Assembly: GCA_002373325.1 (NCBI GenBank) | Contig: DFKI01000109.1 | Coordinates: forward strand, 1 to 22,239 | Direction: 5' to 3' | From: Treponema sp. UBA3649 | Lineage (GTDB): Bacteria > Spirochaetota > Spirochaetia > Treponematales > Treponemataceae | DNA length: 22,239 nt | Shown: piece by piece, positions 19,070 to 22,239 of the stretch | How positions within the stretch are numbered: position 1 is the first letter of the stretch | How the letters are laid out: every line of letters begins with the position of its first letter | Notes under the pieces: generated by a model | The model's input: only the letters and a program-made list of their open reading frames with translations | Told to the model about the DNA's origin: nothing | Database searches by the model: none | Translations under genes and position numbers: made by a program

Positions 19070-20821
19070 ATGACAGCGTTCAAATGGTTCTTTTCATTTT
19101 TGAAAAAGCACGGCGGAAAAATGTTCGTCGGACTTTTCATCATCGCGGTGGTTTCTGCAATGGCCGTAATAAATCCCAAGGTCTCGGGCTTCATTGTGGA
19201 TCAGGTCATTGTTGCGGGAAAGTATGAGTACCTGTGGAAGTGCGTGGCGATTCTGCTCGGTGTCTGTCTTTTCCGCGAGGGATTCCAGTATCTTGCCCAG
19301 ATGCTTTTCGAGCGGTCGAGCCAGGGAGTCCTTTTTGACATGCGGGATGCCGTGTACCGTAAGCTCCTGCACGAGGATTTTTCCTTCTATAATAATAACC
19401 GCACCGGAGATTTGATGAGCCGGCAAACCGGAGACATGGATGCCGTCCGTCACTTCGTCGCTTTCGTAATCTACAACGTGTTCAGAAACTGCATCTGGCT
19501 TCTTTCCGCCGTCGTGATGATTTTCTTCGTGAACGTAAAACTTGCCCTCATGTTCCTTGCGGTCCTTCCTTTTACGGCCTTCGTTGTCTTCATGCAGATG
19601 AGGGCGGTGGGTCCTGCGTTTGCGGGAGTGCGTCAGTGTTTTTCAAGTCTCAACGCTTATGTCCAGGAGCACATTGCCGCCAACCGTGTGGTCCGTGCGT
19701 TTGCAAAAGAGGCATTTGAAAAAAATCGCTTTGAAAAAGAGAACGAGGCTTTCCGTCAGAGTGAAATCAACGCGTCGAAAATCTGGCAGAGATATGTTCC
19801 CATCTTTGAATTTCTCGGAACCGTAATCAACGTAATCCTGATGATTTACGGAGGCTATCTCACAATCCGGGGCGAGATGACCATCGGAGATTTTGTTACC
19901 GTGAACGGCTATCTCTGGATGCTCACCAATCCCCTGAGGATGCTCGGCTGGCTGATTAATGATGCCATGCGCTTCAAGGCTTCCATTGACAAAATCTACA
20001 AGACATTCTCGGTGGAGCCCGACATCAAGCTTCCGTCCCATCCGGTTGTGAAGCAGAAGATTGAGGGCGAGGTTGAGTTCAAGAACGTGTCATATTCAAC
20101 TCACGGCGAGGAAATCCTGCACGACATCAGCTTCAGGACGGAGAAGGGAAAGTCGGTCGGAATCATCGGCGGTACGGGAAGCGGAAAGACTACGGTAATG
20201 AATCTTCTGTGCCGTTTCTACGACGTTACGGACGGCTCTGTTTGTGTTGACGGAACCGACGTGCGTGAGATGGACATGTACAATCTGCGTGAGAACATCG
20301 GAATGGCAATGCAGGACGTTTTCCTTTTCAGCGACACGATTGAGGGAAACATCGCTTACGGAGATCCGGAGTGTCCTTTTGAAAAGGTTGAGGCTGCTGC
20401 TAAACTTGCGGATGCCGACGGATTTATTCGTGCCATGCCGGAAGGTTACGACACTATGGTGGGCGAGAGGGGCGTGGGACTTTCCGGTGGACAGAAGCAG
20501 AGAATCTCCCTTGCGCGCGCTTTGCTCAAGGACCCTTCCATAATCATTTTGGACGACACGACATCTGCCGTGGACATGGAGACGGAGACGCTGATTCAGG
20601 AGTCTTTGAAATCAGTTTCGGCTAACAGGACTCTTTTTGTCATCGCATACAGGATTTCCTCCGTAAAGGACTGCGACCAGATTCTTGTGATGAACGAGGG
20701 AAAAATCATTGAGCGCGGAACACACAAGGAGCTGATTGAGGCGGGCGGATATTATGCGTCGGTCTATCACCATCAGTACGGTGAGTTCACGGCGGATGAA
20801 AAAGCGGACGGGGGAAACTAA
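19070..20821 (+). CDS. Heterodimeric ABC exporter, degenerate-site subunit
   Basis: 583 residues from ATG 19070 (ribosome site AGGAGAAG). Six-helix ABC exporter transmembrane domain (~1-310) fused to an ATPase domain. Motifs: Walker A GGTGSGKT (367-374), Q-loop AMQDVFLFSDT, signature LSGGQKQR, Walker B IIILDDTTSAVD. The catalytic Glu after Walker B is Asp496 and the switch His is Tyr527 (IAYRISS), the marks of the inactive ATP site in TM287/288- or BmrCD-type heterodimers. The next gene starts one base after the stop and encodes the partner. Substrate cannot be read from the sequence; multidrug or lipid-like export is usual. There is no peptidase domain, so it is not a second leader-processing exporter. 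Confidence 0.93.
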   Translation: MTAFKWFFSFLKKHGGKMFVGLFIIAVVSAMAVINPKVSGFIVDQVIVAGKYEYLWKCVAILLGVCLFREGFQYLAQMLFERSSQGVLFDMRDAVYRKLLHEDFSFYNNNRTGDLMSRQTGDMDAVRHFVAFVIYNVFRNCIWLLSAVVMIFFVNVKLALMFLAVLPFTAFVVFMQMRAVGPAFAGVRQCFSSLNAYVQEHIAANRVVRAFAKEAFEKNRFEKENEAFRQSEINASKIWQRYVPIFEFLGTVINVILMIYGGYLTIRGEMTIGDFVTVNGYLWMLTNPLRMLGWLINDAMRFKASIDKIYKTFSVEPDIKLPSHPVVKQKIEGEVEFKNVSYSTHGEEILHDISFRTEKGKSVGIIGGTGSGKTTVMNLLCRFYDVTDGSVCVDGTDVREMDMYNLRENIGMAMQDVFLFSDTIEGNIAYGDPECPFEKVEAAAKLADADGFIRAMPEGYDTMVGERGVGLSGGQKQRISLARALLKDPSIIILDDTTSAVDMETETLIQESLKSVSANRTLFVIAYRISSVKDCDQILVMNEGKIIERGTHKELIEAGGYYASVYHHQYGEFTADEKADGGN

Positions 20822-20822
20822 G

Positions 20823-22239
20823 ATGGCAAGAAACAGATACGATATAGACGAGACCTACGAGGACTCATACGATTTCGGTAAGCTCAGGAGACTCGGAAAA
20901 TATGTCAGGCCGCACTCAAAGGCGATGGTCGGAGTAATCTTCCTGATGCTCGTTACCGCGGCGTTGGGAATGCTCTATCCCTACTTTTTGAAAATTGTGA
21001 TGGACAAGGCCATACCGAACAAGGATTTTAAAACCATTTTGATTCTCGCCGGATGCACCTTGGGAATCTCTTTGTTTACGGCATTCGCTCTGAAACTCAA
21101 AATCAGCATAATGACGAAAATCGGTCAGGGCATCGTGCATGATTTGCGCTCGGATCTTTTTTCGCACATCCTGAAACTGCCGTTCTCATTTTTTGACTCA
21201 AGGCCGCACGGAAAGATTCAGGTCCGCATAGTGAATTACGTGAACAATCTTTCGGACGTTCTGAGCAACGGACTTGTGAACACCGTAACCGATTTGTGCT
21301 CGCTGATTTTCATAATCATCTTTATGTTCACAATCAACGTGCCGCTTACCCTTGTAGTGCTTTGCGGTCTTCCCATTTTCATCGCCTATGTTTTCATTCT
21401 CAAAAAGCGGCAGAGAAAGGCGTGGAGGGCACAGAGCAACAAGCAGTCGAACCTGAACGCGTACATTTCGGAAAGCATCAACGGAATCCGCGTGACACAA
21501 TCTTTTGTGCGTGAGAACGAGAACATCAAGATTTTCAACAATCTTTCATCCGCGTACCGGAAGGCATGGCTCAAGGCTGTGACGGTCTCTTTTTTGATGG
21601 GCCCCTTCGTACAGATTATTTCCACAGCGACAATGGGAGCCGCATGGATTTTGGGCATACACTGGATTCAGACCGGATTCAGCGGAGTGACCGTGGGTAT
21701 TCTGATTGCATTCACCGCATACATCAGCCGTTTCTGGCAGCCCATTACGACGCTCGCTGATTTCATCAACAGTCTGCTTACCGCCGTTTCCTACGTGGAG
21801 AGAATCTTCGAGACGATTGACGAGCCGGTTCTGATTCATGACAACGAGGGGGCGTCAGAGCTTCCGAAAATTACTGGAAAGGTTGAGTACAAGGACGTGG
21901 ATTTCAGCTACGACGAGGGAGTGAAAATCCTGGACAAAATCAACTTCACGGTTGAGCCGGGAGAGAGCGTCGCCATTGTTGGTCCTACGGGCGCGGGAAA
22001 ATCCACCATCGTGAATCTTTTGAGCAGGTTCTACAATCCTGACAGCGGACAGATTTTGGTGGACGGGCATGACCTTCAGAACGTGACCATAAAATCGCTC
22101 CGTACACAGATGGGCGTGATGATGCAGGACAGCTTTATCTTCAAGGGAACAATCATGGACAACATTCGCTACGGAAATATGGATGCGACCGACGAAGAGG
22201 TGATGGAGGCTGCGAAGACTGTTTGCGCGCACGACTTCA
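20823..22239 (+). CDS. Heterodimeric ABC exporter, second subunit (3' end outside window)
   Basis: 472 codons are visible from ATG 20823, one base after the upstream stop TAA, so the two are translationally coupled. The polar start (MARNRYDIDETYEDSYDFG) leads into a six-helix transmembrane domain and an ATPase domain with Walker A GPTGAGKST and Q-loop MMQDSFIFKGTIMDNIRYG. The window ends just after this, before the signature motif and Walker B. As the partner of a degenerate subunit it should carry the intact catalytic Glu and His, but those residues lie outside the window. Confidence 0.93.
   Translation, partial: MARNRYDIDETYEDSYDFGKLRRLGKYVRPHSKAMVGVIFLMLVTAALGMLYPYFLKIVMDKAIPNKDFKTILILAGCTLGISLFTAFALKLKISIMTKIGQGIVHDLRSDLFSHILKLPFSFFDSRPHGKIQVRIVNYVNNLSDVLSNGLVNTVTDLCSLIFIIIFMFTINVPLTLVVLCGLPIFIAYVFILKKRQRKAWRAQSNKQSNLNAYISESINGIRVTQSFVRENENIKIFNNLSSAYRKAWLKAVTVSFLMGPFVQIISTATMGAAWILGIHWIQTGFSGVTVGILIAFTAYISRFWQPITTLADFINSLLTAVSYVERIFETIDEPVLIHDNEGASELPKITGKVEYKDVDFSYDEGVKILDKINFTVEPGESVAIVGPTGAGKSTIVNLLSRFYNPDSGQILVDGHDLQNVTIKSLRTQMGVMMQDSFIFKGTIMDNIRYGNMDATDEEVMEAAKTVCAHDF

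Noticed and set aside
1..22239. CRISPR arrays, tRNA or rRNA genes, insertion-sequence ends
   Set aside because: No regularly spaced direct repeats, cloverleaf-like segments or terminal inverted repeats were seen; the only repeats are effector leader and module copies.

Overview
The window looks like chromosome of a host-associated spirochaete of the Treponema type. This is inferred from gene content: a FliK-like/FlhB-like/small protein/YraN-type cluster, a dGTPase, a SPOR-domain protein and many lipoproteins with short spirochaete-like lipoboxes. No rRNA or other species marker is present, so the genus is a judgement and not a proof.

Layout. (1) 1-782: the end of an Rpn/PD-(D/E)XK nuclease-type transposase gene cut by the window edge. 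(2) 886-4309, plus strand: a compact core operon of two little-known proteins (the second FliK-like), an FlhB C-terminal-domain homologue, a small acidic protein, YraN and a 59-residue protein. (3) 4312-5595, minus strand: dGTPase, convergent with the operon with two bases between the stop codons. (4) 5660-15165, minus strand, and 15209 to about 17108 or 18142, plus strand: an accessory secretion and effector locus. (5) 18218-18955: an exported SPOR-domain protein with its own strong promoter. (6) 19070-22239: a heterodimeric ABC exporter pair, the second gene cut by the window end.

The accessory locus is the part worth attention. It encodes a peptidase-containing (C39-type) ABC transporter and an HlyD-type adaptor, i.e. 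the machinery that removes double-glycine leaders and exports the cargo. It also encodes a family of large proteins that all start with the same 30-residue leader ending in Gly-Gly (five copies, one lacking the GG). The cargo is far larger than ordinary bacteriocins and is modular: leader, LysM or other N-terminal module, Ser/Thr-rich linker, then a variable C-terminal domain. The three intact cargos end in a caspase-like (clan CD His/Cys) domain, an NlpC/P60- or CHAP-like Cys/His domain, and a hydrophobic GFIPxVG-type toxin-like domain. Each is followed at once by a candidate partner gene: a small lipoprotein, a WG-repeat lipoprotein, or a 60-residue two-helix membrane protein present in three copies. 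I read this as a polymorphic toxin/immunity system exported by a double-glycine-leader type I route.

The locus also carries scars of recombination: a deleted effector copy with a 6-bp microhomology junction, an orphan effector C-terminus beside its partner gene, and a short chimera made of pieces of two genes. The transporter lacks the canonical catalytic Cys region of its C39 domain, and the adaptor stops about 100 residues early, so the export machinery here may be damaged, unusual, or dependent on another copy in the genome.
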